64,000 nt of DNA from Desulfarculales bacterium (GCA_031267815.1 JAIRYI010000103.1:19755-83754), one strand, 5' to 3'; positions 32,098-42,800 are shown, numbered from the stretch's first letter. Numbers and translations are program-made. Notes: generated by a model not told the origin, from the letters alone.

Positions 32098-33039
32098 ATG
32101 ATTGAAAAATATTTGCAGGATTTTACCCTTTATCTGACTCAGGCGCGGGGGGTTGCGGAAAACACCTTGCGGGCCTATTGCCGCGATATTCTTATTCTGG
32201 ATCGCTTCCTGGCCGAGGAGGGGCGGGATGATTTGAATAAATTCGATGTATTGGCGGTGCGTTCTTTTGTGGCCCGGAGGCTTAAAAGCCGCCGCCGCTC
32301 CAGCGTGGCCAGAGAACTTATGGCTGTCCGCGCCTGGGGCGACTTTCTGGTAAGCCGGGAATTGCTCAAGGTTAACCCGGCCCGTCTGGTGGCAGTGCCC
32401 AAGCAGGATCATCCCCTGCCCAAAAGGCTGAGTGTGGATGAAGCTTTTCATATTCTGGAGGCCCCTTTGCGCAGGTCCGCGGGTACAGAACGGCACGCAC
32501 GCCTTAACCTGCGGGACGCGGCCATGCTGGAATTGCTTTATTCCAGCGGGCTGCGGGTAAGCGAGCTGGTGGGCCTGAATGTGAACCATGTGCGGATGGA
32601 TCTGTCCTTGCTGCGGGTGGTGAAGGGCAAAGGCGGCCGGGAACGGCTGGTGCCCATAGGCGAAAAAGCTCTCCGCGCCCTGCGCGTCTGGCTAACGGCG
32701 CGGGATAGTTTTATCAGAGAGAAAAAGGAAAGCGAAGAGCCTCTGTTTGTCAGCAAAACCGGTTCACGTCTGAACGCGCGCAGCGTCCAGCGCCTCTTCA
32801 GCCGCGCCCTGGATGACGGGGCTGTGCGCACCCGCAAGCTTAGTCCCCACAGCTTACGCCACGCCATGGCCACTCATTTGCTGGAAGGCGGGGCGGATCT
32901 GCGCAGCGTGCAGGAAATGCTGGGCCATAAAAGCCTGACCACCACTCAGAAATATACCCATTTGACTTTGGATCATCTTATAAAAGTATATGACCGGGCT
33001 CATCCCCGAGCCGCGGCCGCCGAAAAGGATATTGAATGA
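32098..33039 (+). CDS. xerC: Tyrosine recombinase XerC-like
   Basis: The 313-residue recombinase has the SAM-like N-terminal domain (about 1-90) and a catalytic domain with R153 (SSGLRVSEL), the Lys of [10 protein letters not shown]251/R254 ([12 protein letters not shown]), the His of LGHKSL and the Tyr of TQKYTHL. It should resolve chromosome dimers at dif with XerD. It is followed by hslV with a 4-bp overlap (ATGA), a gene order known from several bacteria (xerC-hslV-hslU), which argues for a chromosomal Xer protein and not a phage integrase. Confidence 0.9.
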   Translation: MIEKYLQDFTLYLTQARGVAENTLRAYCRDILILDRFLAEEGRDDLNKFDVLAVRSFVARRLKSRRRSSVARELMAVRAWGDFLVSRELLKVNPARLVAVPKQDHPLPKRLSVDEAFHILEAPLRRSAGTERHARLNLRDAAMLELLYSSGLRVSELVGLNVNHVRMDLSLLRVVKGKGGRERLVPIGEKALRALRVWLTARDSFIREKKESEEPLFVSKTGSRLNARSVQRLFSRALDDGAVRTRKLSPHSLRHAMATHLLEGGADLRSVQEMLGHKSLTTTQKYTHLTLDHLIKVYDRAHPRAAAAEKDIE

Positions 33040-33563
33040 CCAGATCAACTACCGTACTGGCCTTGCACCGGGAAGGGCAAGTGGTTATGGCCGGAGACGG
33101 CCAGGTAACTTTGGGCAATACCGTGATCAAGGCCGGAGCCAGAAAAGTGCGTCGGCTGTATAAAGACAAAGTGCTGGTGGGGTTTGCCGGAGCCACCGCC
33201 GACGCCTTTACTCTGGCCGGACGCCTGGAAAATCAGCTCACCGCCCACAGCGGCAATCTGGCCCGGGCGGCGGTGGAACTGGCCCAGGAATGGCGCACCG
33301 ACAAAGTCCTGCGCCGTTTGGAGGCCATGCTCCTGGCCGCTGATAAAAACAGCCTCTTTCTCCTCTCCGGAACCGGAGATGTGATTGAACCGGAACAGGG
33401 GGTGGCGGCCATAGGCTCGGGCGCTCCCTATGCCCTGGCCGCGGCCAGAGCCTTGCTGGGCCATTCCAGCCTCAGCCTAGAGGAAGTAGCCCGCCAGTCT
33501 CTGTCTATTGCCGCGGATATCTGTATTTACACCAACCACAACCTGGTGCTTGAGGTTTTGTGA
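33036..33563 (+). CDS. hslV: ATP-dependent protease peptidase subunit HslV
   Basis: The 175-residue peptidase of the HslUV (ClpYQ) complex. The nucleophile is the first Thr of the [20 protein letters not shown] segment, here preceded by MTRS, so a short propeptide has to be removed. [12 protein letters not shown] and [14 protein letters not shown] are family hallmarks. Two hexamers form the chamber docked by HslU. Translation is coupled to xerC. Confidence 0.95.
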   Translation: MTRSTTVLALHREGQVVMAGDGQVTLGNTVIKAGARKVRRLYKDKVLVGFAGATADAFTLAGRLENQLTAHSGNLARAAVELAQEWRTDKVLRRLEAMLLAADKNSLFLLSGTGDVIEPEQGVAAIGSGAPYALAAARALLGHSSLSLEEVARQSLSIAADICIYTNHNLVLEVL

Positions 33564-33567
33564 TTTT

Positions 33568-34923
33568 ATGGACAAATCTTTAACTCCCCGTCAAATTGTC
33601 AATGAGCTGGACCGTTATATTATCGGCCAGGGCGAGGCCAAACGCTCGGTGGCCATTGCTCTGCGCAACCGCTGGCGGCGTCAGCAGGTGCCAGAGCCTC
33701 TGCGGGACGAAATCGCCCCCAAAAATATTATCATGATCGGGCCTACCGGAGTGGGCAAAACCGAGATTGCCCGGCGCCTGGCCAAGCTGGCTGACGCCCC
33801 TTTTTATAAAGTTGAGGCCAGCAAATTTACCGAAGTGGGCTATGTGGGCCGGGATGTGGAATCCATTATCCGCGATCTGATGGAACTGGGCGTCAATATG
33901 GTAAAGGCCAGGGAAAAGGAAACCGTGCGCCAGAAAGCGGAAGAAATCGCCGAAGAAAAACTTCTGGATATCCTGCTGCCTCCCCGCCAGAGCGGAGGGG
34001 AAAATGAAGACTCACATCTGGAAGTAGTGCGCAGCGGTGAGGAGGAAATAAACCCCACCCGGGCCAAATTGCGCAAACTGATGCACGAAGGCAAGCTGGA
34101 CGAACGCTATGTGGATATAGAAGTGACCCATCAGCCCCAGATGCCTTCCATTGAAATCCTGGGCAGCGGCGAAGACATGGACAGCATCAAGGATATGCTG
34201 GCCTCATTTATGCCCAAACAGAACAAGCGGCGTAAGGTGAAGGTGCCGGAGGCTTTGGAAATACTTACCAGTGAAGAGAGCGGCCGTCTCATCGATATGG
34301 ACAAGGTGGCCCAGGAAGCTCTGCGCAAAGTTCAGGAAGAAGGAATTGTATTTCTGGATGAAATAGATAAAATCGCGGGGAGAGAGAATATGAAAGGCCC
34401 GGATGTAAGCCGGGAAGGAGTGCAGCGGGATCTGCTGCCTCTGGTGGAAGGCTCCACCGTGAACACCAAATACGGCATGGTCAGGACGGATCATATTTTA
34501 TTTGTGGCCGCCGGGGCTTTTCATGTATGCAGGCCTTCCGATCTCATCCCTGAATTGCAGGGCCGCTTTCCCATCCGGGTGGAACTTAAGTCTCTGAGCG
34601 AGGCTGATTTTGTCCGCATCCTGACCGAACCCCGCAACGCGCTTTTGGCGCAATATAAAGCCCTGCTGGCCACGGAAGAAGTTGATCTGGAATTTGAGCC
34701 AGGCGCTATTGCCGCTTTGGCTCAGATAGCCGCCCAGGTTAACGAAAGCAGCGAAAATATTGGCGCCAGGCGCCTGCACACCGTACTGGAGCGCTTGCTG
34801 GAGGAAATTTCCTTTGAAGCGCCCCACTGCCCCGGCCAGCGCATAGTCATTGATGAAAACTACGTGCGTTCCAGGCTGGCCGATGTGATTGGCGATAAAG
34901 ATTTAAGCCAGTATATATTATAA
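33568..34923 (+). CDS. hslU: ATP-dependent protease ATPase subunit HslU
   Basis: The 451-residue AAA+ unfoldase starts at 33568 ([11 protein letters not shown]). Walker A GPTGVGKT is at residues 58-65 and Walker B FLDEIDK lies near 260, separated by the HslU-specific intermediate domain (about 110-240). The C-terminus ends ..DLSQYIL, which inserts between HslV subunits to activate them. It unfolds substrates such as damaged proteins and feeds them to HslV, encoded 4 bp upstream. Confidence 0.96.
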   Translation: MDKSLTPRQIVNELDRYIIGQGEAKRSVAIALRNRWRRQQVPEPLRDEIAPKNIIMIGPTGVGKTEIARRLAKLADAPFYKVEASKFTEVGYVGRDVESIIRDLMELGVNMVKAREKETVRQKAEEIAEEKLLDILLPPRQSGGENEDSHLEVVRSGEEEINPTRAKLRKLMHEGKLDERYVDIEVTHQPQMPSIEILGSGEDMDSIKDMLASFMPKQNKRRKVKVPEALEILTSEESGRLIDMDKVAQEALRKVQEEGIVFLDEIDKIAGRENMKGPDVSREGVQRDLLPLVEGSTVNTKYGMVRTDHILFVAAGAFHVCRPSDLIPELQGRFPIRVELKSLSEADFVRILTEPRNALLAQYKALLATEEVDLEFEPGAIAALAQIAAQVNESSENIGARRLHTVLERLLEEISFEAPHCPGQRIVIDENYVRSRLADVIGDKDLSQYIL

Positions 34924-35054
34924 GGCTATACTCGGATGATGTGATTTTATCTTGACAGATTGTCTTAATTTTTGAACCCGACCATGCTGAGGTAGTCCCT
35001 TTTTTTCGACAGGTAAATTCAGTTTCTTAGCTTGCCTTTTCCTTCATCAAGCTG

Positions 35055-35800
35055 CCTTTAGCAGGTTTTGTTCATAACACATATTGGGGTTATCCCACCC
35101 AGTTTACTGTGAGGCCGTGTCTGGTTGTAAAAATCGATCCATTGACCAATGCCGGCCCGAGCCGCAAAGCCGGTTTCGTATGCATTCAGATACACGTTTT
35201 CATATTGCAAAGATCGCCAAAGGCGTTCGGCAAAGACATTATCCATCCAGCGGCCACGGCCATCCATGGAGACATCAATGCCGTTGTCCTGTAGTATTTT
35301 CGTGAAAGCGAAACTGGTAAACTGACTCCCTTGGTAGTATTAATAGCTGGTTTGCCATATTTTTTCAAAGCCTCTTCCAAGGCCGAAACGCAAAAGTCGG
35401 TGTCCATGGTAACGGATATCGTTTGTGTTCAGGGTGAGATACACTGGTTCGCGGCTTTTGATATACCGGCGTGAGTGCCATCAGGCGCATGAGCCGGCGG
35501 ACACGCTTTCTTCCTGTCTCATAGCCTTGCAATACCAGATAATCGCGCATCTGGCGCACTCCCAGGAAAGGCCATCGGGTAAAGGCCCGGTCTATTTCCC
35601 GCATCAGGGCCAGATTGTGGGCCGATATCCCTTTAGGCAGGTAGTACAACCCGGAGCGGGATACATTAAGCAGAAGACACTGTCGAACAATACTGAGCTT
35701 TCCATACTCAGTTCGGTTATCGTCTTTTCGCCGGACAGTGCGGCCAAGGCTACCTTGGCCTTGAACGTGGGGGAATGGTTTGTACGCTTGGACATCGGGT
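35055..35800 (-). pseudogene. Decayed IS3-family (IS150-like) transposase
   Basis: Fragments in order on the minus strand are the OrfA start (from 35795; SKRTNHSPTFKAKVALAALS), the OrfB N-terminus (SRSGLYYLPKG, TGRKRVRRLMRLM up to HPEHKRYPL) and the OrfB C-terminus (MDTDFCVSALEEAL; MDGRGRWMDNVFAERLWRSL; WIDFYNQTRPHSKLGG). Most of OrfA and the OrfB part with the first catalytic Asp are deleted, and at least two frameshifts break the rest, so it is inactive. Inverted-repeat ends could not be defined. It lies between hslU and the glycan cluster. Confidence 0.85.
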
Positions 35801-35885
35801 GTTCTCCTTTCATGCAAATAAGTTTACATAACTGTCCGAATTTTGGGGAATACCTCTGTAAAAAAGCTACCACTTTCATCTTTTT

Positions 35886-37733
35886 TCATCTTTTCTCGTT
35901 GGGAGTAAACACATCTTCATTCAGATATTCCCGATAGCGCGGCAGGACCGCCTCGGGCGGGCCGCTGTCCACGATCTTGCCGCCCTCTATCCATAAAAGC
36001 TGGCCGCAGTGTTCCACTGTGGACAGCCGGTGGGCAATGATTACGGTGGTTATGTTTTCCGGCAAGGCGTAAACCGTATTCATAATGGCTGACTCGATTG
36101 CCGAATCCAGGGCGCTGGTGGCCTCGTCCAGAATAAGCAGGGATGGGTTGGCATACAAGGCTCTGGCAATGGAAAGCCGCTGCGCCTGCCCGCCGGAAAG
36201 GCCTGTCCCCCGCTCTCCTATGGGCAGCCTGACGCCCATAGGATGAGTATCCACAATATCCAGGGCCGCGAAACGGCAGGCCTTAAGCACCCTTTCCTCA
36301 TCCCAGGGCTTGCCCCACTGACTGAAAGCGACATTTTCCGCCAGGGTTCCGGGCATTATATAAGGGGTCTGGGGCACATAGCCCACCCGCAGGGAATAGG
36401 CGGCCAGCTCGGCCGGAGAGAGAGGCCTGCCGTCAACCAAAAGCTCTCCGGAGGTCGGCCGGACCAGCCCGCTGAGAATGGCGGCGATAGAGCTTTTGCC
36501 GGCGCCGGATCTGCCTATGACGCCAATACGGCTTCCGCGCTCAAGGGAAAAACACAGGTCGTGCAAACAGTCGCCCGCCCCGGACGGATAGCGGAAGCAC
36601 ACGTGATCGAAGACAATATTCCGGCGCAAGGCAAAGCCCGGCGCCGGCTCAACTTGAGTTTCACCCGGATTGCGCAGAACTTCTTCAATCTTCTCCAGAC
36701 AAGCCAGGGCCGGATAGCGTATCCCCCGCATGGTCACCAGACAGGACAGGGAGCGGCTGAAAAGGGGCAGCACCCGCCAGGAGACTAGCATGATCATGGT
36801 AAGAATTCCGGTCATGCGGGCCATGGAGGCGTCATACAGCCAGAGCATGGCCCCCAGGGTGACCGGAATAACCAGAAATCCGACCGCCTCCAGCACCCAG
36901 ACGGGAATGGGAGGCGCGATGGTGAGAAAAGCGCGGCTGGCCACCCCGCCTTGACAGGCGTCATGGAAGGTTTTGAAAAATACCGGCTGCTGCCGGTAAA
37001 TAAGGACTTCCCGTATGCCGTTCATGGCGTTCAGGGTGGCCCCCGCCTCCTTGCCGCTGAACTCGGCCGAATCCGCCCCAGCCTTGTCGATGGCGCTTTT
37101 CATGCTTTTGTACAGACTTGCGGCCAGCAGCGCCACTCCCCCTATGATGAGCAGCAGAACCTCCGGGGTGGCGGTGAACATGGTCAGAAAAAGCGCCAGG
37201 GAAATAGCCGCGTAAGTGTAGACCATCATGATGTTGATGACCATGGCGCCCAATTGGCCGCGCCAGGAAAGAGCCTTGAACATGGCGTTGCCGCCCCCGC
37301 CAAGGTGCTTGATATAGGGGCTGTAGAGATAGGATCTGAAGAGCGTTTCCCCGGCAAACAGAGAAATTCCCTCGCCCAGGCGGGAGGCGGCCAGACCCAC
37401 AAAAACCGACATGCCGTTTTTGACTATGATCAGCGCCACCACCGCCGAGGAGGCGACGAGGGCAAACTGGCGCGGGTCGGCGCTCAAGTCCGCCATACCG
37501 GGGAAAAGCCGGAACAGCAAAGGCATAAAGCTGAATTCCGCCAGTTTTTCCGGCGCGGCCACGCTAAGCGCCAGAAAGGAAATGGACAGAATACTTAGCA
37601 CTTCCAGACAGGCCAGGATAATTATGTAGAAAAACACCCGCCAGGTGCGCCGCCGCAGCCCCAGCGGCAGGAGCGCGTAAACCCGCAGTAATTCATCAAT
37701 GAATTTACGCCGCAGCTGCTGCCAAACGCGCAT
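35886..37733 (-). CDS. ABC transporter, fused membrane and ATPase domains (glycan flippase-like)
   Basis: The 615-residue half-transporter has six membrane segments in residues of about 30-330 and a nucleotide-binding domain with Walker A GRSGAGKSS, Q-loop YVPQTPYIMPGTL, signature LSGGQAQR and Walker B LLILDEATSALD. Homodimeric transporters of this type (MsbA/PglK-like) flip lipid-linked glycans or export lipids. It is the last gene of the glycan cluster, so flipping of the lipid-linked glycan is the likely job. The next gene upstream (37775) is 40 bp away on the same strand. Confidence 0.87.
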   Translation of the reverse strand: MRVWQQLRRKFIDELLRVYALLPLGLRRRTWRVFFYIIILACLEVLSILSISFLALSVAAPEKLAEFSFMPLLFRLFPGMADLSADPRQFALVASSAVVALIIVKNGMSVFVGLAASRLGEGISLFAGETLFRSYLYSPYIKHLGGGGNAMFKALSWRGQLGAMVINIMMVYTYAAISLALFLTMFTATPEVLLLIIGGVALLAASLYKSMKSAIDKAGADSAEFSGKEAGATLNAMNGIREVLIYRQQPVFFKTFHDACQGGVASRAFLTIAPPIPVWVLEAVGFLVIPVTLGAMLWLYDASMARMTGILTMIMLVSWRVLPLFSRSLSCLVTMRGIRYPALACLEKIEEVLRNPGETQVEPAPGFALRRNIVFDHVCFRYPSGAGDCLHDLCFSLERGSRIGVIGRSGAGKSSIAAILSGLVRPTSGELLVDGRPLSPAELAAYSLRVGYVPQTPYIMPGTLAENVAFSQWGKPWDEERVLKACRFAALDIVDTHPMGVRLPIGERGTGLSGGQAQRLSIARALYANPSLLILDEATSALDSAIESAIMNTVYALPENITTVIIAHRLSTVEHCGQLLWIEGGKIVDSGPPEAVLPRYREYLNEDVFTPNEKR

Positions 37734-37774
37734 GGCCGTCTGTTTTCCTTTTTTTATCCGCTGCCGTCATGTTT

Positions 37775-38827
37775 TTATCCGTCATGGTTAAACATCTGCC
37801 CTATAATTCTGCATCCGCAGGCAACCGCCAGAGCGGGAGAGGTTCGCAGGGCGGCCCAAGCGTGACTCAGGCAGCGCCTCTTGTCCCGCCGCGCATAAAA
37901 GCGGGACCAGCGCAGGCGGCAGAGGGCCGCGCATTTCCTGCCTTCTCCTCTATTGCTTATTGCCTTAAGGCGCGGCCACCAGAGGCCGCCTTCCGGGTCA
38001 TCCAGGGCGTCGCCCAGCAAATGGGCGGAACCGGCCAGAACGCGCCCACAGAGGGCATTCATTTCCGCCTCGGCCAGAGGCAGGGAGACCGGGTCAGGCA
38101 GGGAAGTCCGGCCTTCCAGGGGATCGGCCAGACCATGGCGCCGGGCCAGCCAGGAGGCCTGGGCGAAAAAGGCATAGCGCCGCCCGGCCAGGGCATTCAG
38201 CCTGACGCTGTTGCCTGGGTGAAGCCGGTAATAGAGCAGGGTTTGGGGCAGATTATCCATTTCCGTCAGAGCGTGCAGGCGCAGCCACAAATCATAATCT
38301 TCGGCTTGGGCGAAAAGTTCTCTGTATCCCCCGCATTTTTCCCAAAGCGCGCGGCGCATCATAACGCTGGAGTGGGTAAAGGGACAGCCCCAATAAAAAG
38401 CCCGCTCAATATCGCCGCCCTGGGGCTGCCTGACGGTGCGTCCCTTGCGCCCGGCCGCGTCAATATAGCGAACCGCGCCGCCCAGAAGACCAAGCGCGGG
38501 CCGGCCGGCAAAGGCGGCCATCTGGCGGGCAAAACGCTCCGGGTGCGCCACATCGTCCGCGTCCATGCGGGCAATGAATTCCCCCCGCGCCCCCTGCCAG
38601 CCTTCATTCAAACAGGCGGCCAGATTGCCTCCCTTCACTTCCGTGAATATCAGCCGCCTGTCCTGAGCGGCCATGCTCTCCAGCAGGGCGCGGGATCCGT
38701 CGCGAGAAGGGGAATAGAGGAGCATCACCTCAAAATTTTTAAAACTCTGATTTTGAATGCTCTGTATTGCCTCAGACAAAAACGGCTGAGCGTTGCGCAC
38801 CGGCAGAAGTACGGATATTTTCGGCAA
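37775..38827 (-). CDS. Family 2 glycosyltransferase
   Basis: The 350-residue cytoplasmic GT-A enzyme begins MPKISVLLPVRNAQPFLSEA. The nucleotide-sugar DXD equivalent is ARMDADDVAHPERF, and EDYDLWLRL with a catalytic acidic residue follows. The C-terminal third is Arg/Ala-rich and not conserved. It transfers an unknown sugar onto the growing glycan. GC-rich codon use matches the heptose genes and not the AT-rich block. Confidence 0.87.
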   Translation of the reverse strand: MPKISVLLPVRNAQPFLSEAIQSIQNQSFKNFEVMLLYSPSRDGSRALLESMAAQDRRLIFTEVKGGNLAACLNEGWQGARGEFIARMDADDVAHPERFARQMAAFAGRPALGLLGGAVRYIDAAGRKGRTVRQPQGGDIERAFYWGCPFTHSSVMMRRALWEKCGGYRELFAQAEDYDLWLRLHALTEMDNLPQTLLYYRLHPGNSVRLNALAGRRYAFFAQASWLARRHGLADPLEGRTSLPDPVSLPLAEAEMNALCGRVLAGSAHLLGDALDDPEGGLWWPRLKAISNRGEGRKCAALCRLRWSRFYARRDKRRCLSHAWAALRTSPALAVACGCRIIGQMFNHDG

Positions 38828-38837
38828 ATGTCACCCC

Positions 38838-40181
38838 TTAGCTTTCCTGGCGCAAAATAATATCAACCGCGGCAGCCAAATCTTTCACCTGAAAATCAGG
38901 TTTAACTTCACCCCCATCCGCAAAAAACGCGTTTTCCCGCCCGGAAATTCCCGTAAGGACAGAGCGGCAGCCAACGTTTGCGGCGCATTGGATATCGCTT
39001 ATTCTGTCGCCCACCAGCCAGCTGCGGTGCAGGTCAATATGCAAATCACAGGCGGCCCGGAACAGCATGCCGGGCGCGGGCTTGCGGCAGGCGCAGACTG
39101 TCTTCAGTTCCGGGCGCTCGCCCGGAAACCCGCGCTCAGGATGATGAGGGCAGTAATAGAGCCGGTCCAGGTATGCCCCTTCCCTTCCCAGAAGATGTTC
39201 CAGACGCGTATGCACAGCTTGCAGACCGGCCTCGTCGCACTCGCCCCGGGCCAGGACCGGCTGATTGGTGACCACTACCGCCAGCAGTCCGGCCCGGTTA
39301 AGACGGCTCACGGCCCGGGCGCTGCCGGGCACAAGCTTGAGCTGATCCGGGCCGGTGATATAACCGGCTTCCTCATTGAGTACGCCGTCCCGATCCAGAA
39401 AAACCGCCCTCTGGGGCAGGCGTAAACTGCCTTTGGCAACGCGCCCGGAAAAAATATCAGCTTCCGCGCGCTCCAGACGCTCCGGCGTGCCCACGTCCTG
39501 AATATATTCAGGGGACTTATAGCCATAGAGTTTGCTCCCTTCTTGCAACAGCAGAGGGAAAATATCCTTGGCAAAATCAATTATTCTGGGAGCGCCCCCT
39601 GCCAGATAAGCAAAATCCGCGAGCAATGATCGCTTCATAATGTACAGAGCCGCGTTGACCAGATTGGGATACTCCGCGCCCTGGGGATGAGGACAGGGGT
39701 GCAGCTTAACCACATAGCCGGACTCATCCAGTTCCAGCAAATCAGAATCCTGGGGATGAGTATTGGGATGTACCAGCAGGGAAGCGTCCGCTCCTCCGGC
39801 AAGGTGGGCGGCGTGAAAGCGTTCCAGATCAATATTGAAAAGAGTGTCGCCATACAGGATCAGCACATCCCGCGGATCAGAAGCAAGATGGGGCAAAGCG
39901 GCCAACACCGCCCCGCCCGTGCCCCGAGGTTCACCGTCATCCACCAGGCAAAGATTCAAGCCAAAGTTATTCTTTTGAGCGCAAAACTGAGCAACGCGAT
40001 CCGCGCGGTGATTGACAAGGAGCAGCACCGACTCAATGCCAGAGGATTTACAGTGCAGAAGCTGACGTTCCAGCAAAGGAACGCCGGCCACCTCCACCAG
40101 GGGCTTGGGCAGACCGTTCAGGCGCGAGGCCAGGCGCGCGCCTTTGCCTCCGGCCAGGATAAGGGCTGCTTTCATCAGCAT
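38838..40181 (-). CDS. Bifunctional sugar nucleotidyltransferase / heptose bisphosphate phosphatase (HddC-GmhB fusion)
   Basis: The 447-residue protein has an N-terminal nucleotidyltransferase (about 3-240; LILAGGKGARLASRL, ILYGDTLFN) and a C-terminal HAD phosphatase (about 255-445; FLDRDGVLNEEAGY with D263 and D265, VVVTNQPVLARG, CACRKPAPGM, LVGDRISDI) of the GmhB type. Together with GmhA (53691) and the GHMP kinase (55204) these are the four activities of the GDP-D-glycero-alpha-D-manno-heptose pathway: isomerase, kinase, phosphatase, nucleotidyltransferase. ATG 40175 is an alternative start and overlaps the previous stop (TGATG). Confidence 0.87.
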   Translation of the reverse strand: MLMKAALILAGGKGARLASRLNGLPKPLVEVAGVPLLERQLLHCKSSGIESVLLLVNHRADRVAQFCAQKNNFGLNLCLVDDGEPRGTGGAVLAALPHLASDPRDVLILYGDTLFNIDLERFHAAHLAGGADASLLVHPNTHPQDSDLLELDESGYVVKLHPCPHPQGAEYPNLVNAALYIMKRSLLADFAYLAGGAPRIIDFAKDIFPLLLQEGSKLYGYKSPEYIQDVGTPERLERAEADIFSGRVAKGSLRLPQRAVFLDRDGVLNEEAGYITGPDQLKLVPGSARAVSRLNRAGLLAVVVTNQPVLARGECDEAGLQAVHTRLEHLLGREGAYLDRLYYCPHHPERGFPGERPELKTVCACRKPAPGMLFRAACDLHIDLHRSWLVGDRISDIQCAANVGCRSVLTGISGRENAFFADGGEVKPDFQVKDLAAAVDIILRQES

Positions 40182-41149
40182 GACGGTATTTCTTCCTGCT
40201 TGGCTATTTCCTCCACCGCCCGGCTCACGGCCATGAGAGAGGAAAGGCGCGGTTTCCAGCCCAGACTGGCTGCCTTGTCCACGCAGTAACGGAATTTGGG
40301 CACATCACCCACCCAGCCGCGCCCTTCCCTGCCCAGCAGGATTTGCGCCTCCGGGCTGACCCGCTTCACCACCGCCGAAGCGATATCCGCCACCCGGCAG
40401 CCAGAGTCGTCCGGGCCGATGTTGTACAGGCTACATTTTCCATTGTCCCGGCCCGCGATAAAAAGCATGGCCTCCACCAGTTCATCTACATGCAGATAGG
40501 CTTTTTGCTGGGTTCCGTTGCCCAGCACCTCCAGCCTATCCGGATTTTCTTTAAGTTTACGGATGAAATCCAGGATAACTCCGTGAGTGGCCGGAACTCC
40601 CACCACATTGGGGAAACGGAAAATCCAGGCCTTGGCCAGAAAGCTCTCGGCCGCGGCGCTGATTAAAGCTTCCGAAGCCAGTTTCATGGCCCCGTAATTG
40701 GAAATAGGCAAAAGTGGGCCCATATCTTCACGTAAGATAACATCAGGGCCGTGATCCCCATAGACAGCCGAACTGGAGGCAAAGGCCAATTTTTTTATTC
40801 CCAGTTTTTTCATGGCTTCCAGCACCGCGTAAGTGGTCATGAACGTGTCGCGCAAATCCACCGCGGCCTCGGCAATGCCGGCCGGGATATCGGAATTGGC
40901 CGCCAGGTGCCAGAGCGCGCTGACCGGATGACGGGCGTGATATTGCGCGCACACTTCCAGAAGCGCGGCGGCGTCAGAGGCGTCGGCTTGGACAAAAGTG
41001 AGCCGCTCCTGATAAGGCAGAGTTTCAATATATTCACGCTGCCCCCGGCAGAGGTTGTCCAGCGCCAAAACATGATGCCCCTGTTCCAGAAAACAGCGGG
41101 CGAGCTTGCTGCCGATAAATCCGGCCCCGCCGGTTATGATGAGGGACAT
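40175..41149 (-). CDS. NAD-dependent sugar epimerase/dehydratase (extended SDR)
   Basis: The 324-residue protein has the N-terminal Rossmann motif TGGAGFIGSKLA (about 6-17), the catalytic Ser/Tyr-Lys region FASSSAVYGDHGPD and ISNYGAMKLASE, and a C-terminal NDP-sugar domain. It resembles GalE/WbpP-type epimerases and could act on a nucleotide-activated heptose or on a UDP-sugar; specificity is not clear. It overlaps the start of the fused nucleotidyltransferase gene. Confidence 0.87.
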   Translation of the reverse strand: MSLIITGGAGFIGSKLARCFLEQGHHVLALDNLCRGQREYIETLPYQERLTFVQADASDAAALLEVCAQYHARHPVSALWHLAANSDIPAGIAEAAVDLRDTFMTTYAVLEAMKKLGIKKLAFASSSAVYGDHGPDVILREDMGPLLPISNYGAMKLASEALISAAAESFLAKAWIFRFPNVVGVPATHGVILDFIRKLKENPDRLEVLGNGTQQKAYLHVDELVEAMLFIAGRDNGKCSLYNIGPDDSGCRVADIASAVVKRVSPEAQILLGREGRGWVGDVPKFRYCVDKAASLGWKPRLSSLMAVSRAVEEIAKQEEIPSC

Positions 41150-41252
41150 GAGGAATTTTCCTTATCTGTTTTATATATACATCGATAGAAAAATTTTTCG
41201 TAGCGTTTTCGCCTTGAAAAATACTCTCCTTCCATCTGCAATATACAAATGT

Positions 41253-42761
41253 TTATTTCTTCTTAAAGTAATACGATTCCAAAACATCTGATACAGTTTC
41301 GGCTACAAGCCGCTTTTCCCTGATCGCATAGGCCCTGTAGATACTCCGCAGTGGCTTGCGCAACAGTTCATTAAGCATGCTATGTTTTTTTTCTGAATTC
41401 CGGCATGGAATGAAAAGCTGGCTTACTGGCTTAGTATTTCCAAAAGGCGTTTTTTCCTGATCAAGGAATGCACGAGTGATTTCAATGAAGCTGGTTAATA
41501 TATTAAGGTAATAACTTACCATTAGAGATGTATAGGGAAGGCTGAGCGCGAGAAAACCATATTCTGTTTTTTGGCCTATCGTAATTTGATAAGAATTTAT
41601 CATGCACCGCTCAAGCAGTTTCTCTTCCAGCTCCGCAAGGACGCGTTGGTCGTCAAACTTCCGTAATCCCGAATGTTCAAAAGGGATATTGGGATGGATG
41701 ATACAGAGGCGGATATCTATGGAATGCATTCCAGTAAACACAATGGAGTAACAACATTCTGGGGGAAGATGTGATGAGTACAGATCCTTGACTCTTGGAT
41801 TTGGGCTTTCAGAAAAAGTATATGAATGCCGGCCAATGATGAACGATTGCCCTTTCGCTATTTGCAAGGCATTCCAAAAATCAACGCACCGGATATTAAT
41901 ATCCGATGTTTTGCTTAACGCGCCGTACTCTTGGCCTATAATATCAAAAAATTGATTACTCATTAAATCGTTGCGGACGAAAAGCATGTTATACTGAGCG
42001 TGATGCTGACAATCTCTGGCTAATAGAAAATAACCCAAACTAGTCATATACTCATACACATCCCTGTCCAACCATTGAGCTTGCCAGATATTTCTCTGCT
42101 CAACTTCAATATACAACGATCCTAATTTTCCTGATCTCAATGCCCCTTCAAGACCCTTAAGCACTTGGCGGTTCGCGCCTTCGACATCAATCCATACACA
42201 GATATTGGCGTCATCGCCGTATCCGGAGAGAATTGTATCTCCGCGCATACTTGGCACGGTAACATCTTTTTCGACATATTTGTTTTCATCGAGAAACGTC
42301 ATGTCCTGTCGCGCCAGCAAGGATGAAACAAACGATACCGCCGGTTCTCCAGTTTGGGCGTCAAACATTTCTCTGAAAACTACTGTGCCGTCAGTATCAG
42401 AGACTACTCCATAACAATACTTAACTTCAAGCTTTTCAAAATCAATTTGTTTTGTAATTGCCGTGTATACAGTTTTGCTTCCTTCATAGGCAATGACATC
42501 GATTTCCGGACGGGTTTTTTTGAGTTTTTTAGAAAAATCTGCATCATGAGCTCCTATTTCAAGAGAAGCTTTGGGTTTTATTATTGATTGTAATTTTATA
42601 AATGCTTTCGCAAGTTCCGTTGCACCGTTACTTAATGCCGGGTCAACATATGAATAATGTATAGCGTGCAACAAAGACAATATCTCATTCATTTTTATAC
42701 CTTTATCAACGTTAAATATTTCACCGTTCATTTTAATCCCGATCATTTTTCTTGTTGTCAT
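41253..42761 (-). CDS. FkbM-family methyltransferase with C-terminal extension
   Basis: The 502-residue protein has a FkbM methyltransferase core at about residues 60-250 (LEIGAHDADFSKKL, VIAYEGSKTVY, IWIDVEGANRQVLKGLEG-like segment), followed by some 250 residues of unknown fold. FkbM enzymes usually O-methylate sugars. The start is uncertain; a start at 42692 (MNEIL) has AAAGGT upstream. It is the first gene of the AT-rich inner block. Confidence 0.78.
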   Translation of the reverse strand: MTTRKMIGIKMNGEIFNVDKGIKMNEILSLLHAIHYSYVDPALSNGATELAKAFIKLQSIIKPKASLEIGAHDADFSKKLKKTRPEIDVIAYEGSKTVYTAITKQIDFEKLEVKYCYGVVSDTDGTVVFREMFDAQTGEPAVSFVSSLLARQDMTFLDENKYVEKDVTVPSMRGDTILSGYGDDANICVWIDVEGANRQVLKGLEGALRSGKLGSLYIEVEQRNIWQAQWLDRDVYEYMTSLGYFLLARDCQHHAQYNMLFVRNDLMSNQFFDIIGQEYGALSKTSDINIRCVDFWNALQIAKGQSFIIGRHSYTFSESPNPRVKDLYSSHLPPECCYSIVFTGMHSIDIRLCIIHPNIPFEHSGLRKFDDQRVLAELEEKLLERCMINSYQITIGQKTEYGFLALSLPYTSLMVSYYLNILTSFIEITRAFLDQEKTPFGNTKPVSQLFIPCRNSEKKHSMLNELLRKPLRSIYRAYAIREKRLVAETVSDVLESYYFKKK

Positions 42762-42800
42762 ACGGCTTCAGCGTCTCTGATAAAGCTGAACCACAAACCA

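Noticed and set aside
32098..33039. Tyrosine recombinase considered as a phage or integron integrase
   Set aside because: It overlaps hslV in the conserved xerC-hslVU order and lacks flanking attachment repeats.
34950..35860. Similar AATTTT-containing sequences at both sides of the decayed IS as possible terminal repeats
   Set aside because: They match in direct and not inverted orientation, and only over a few bases, so IS ends were left undefined.
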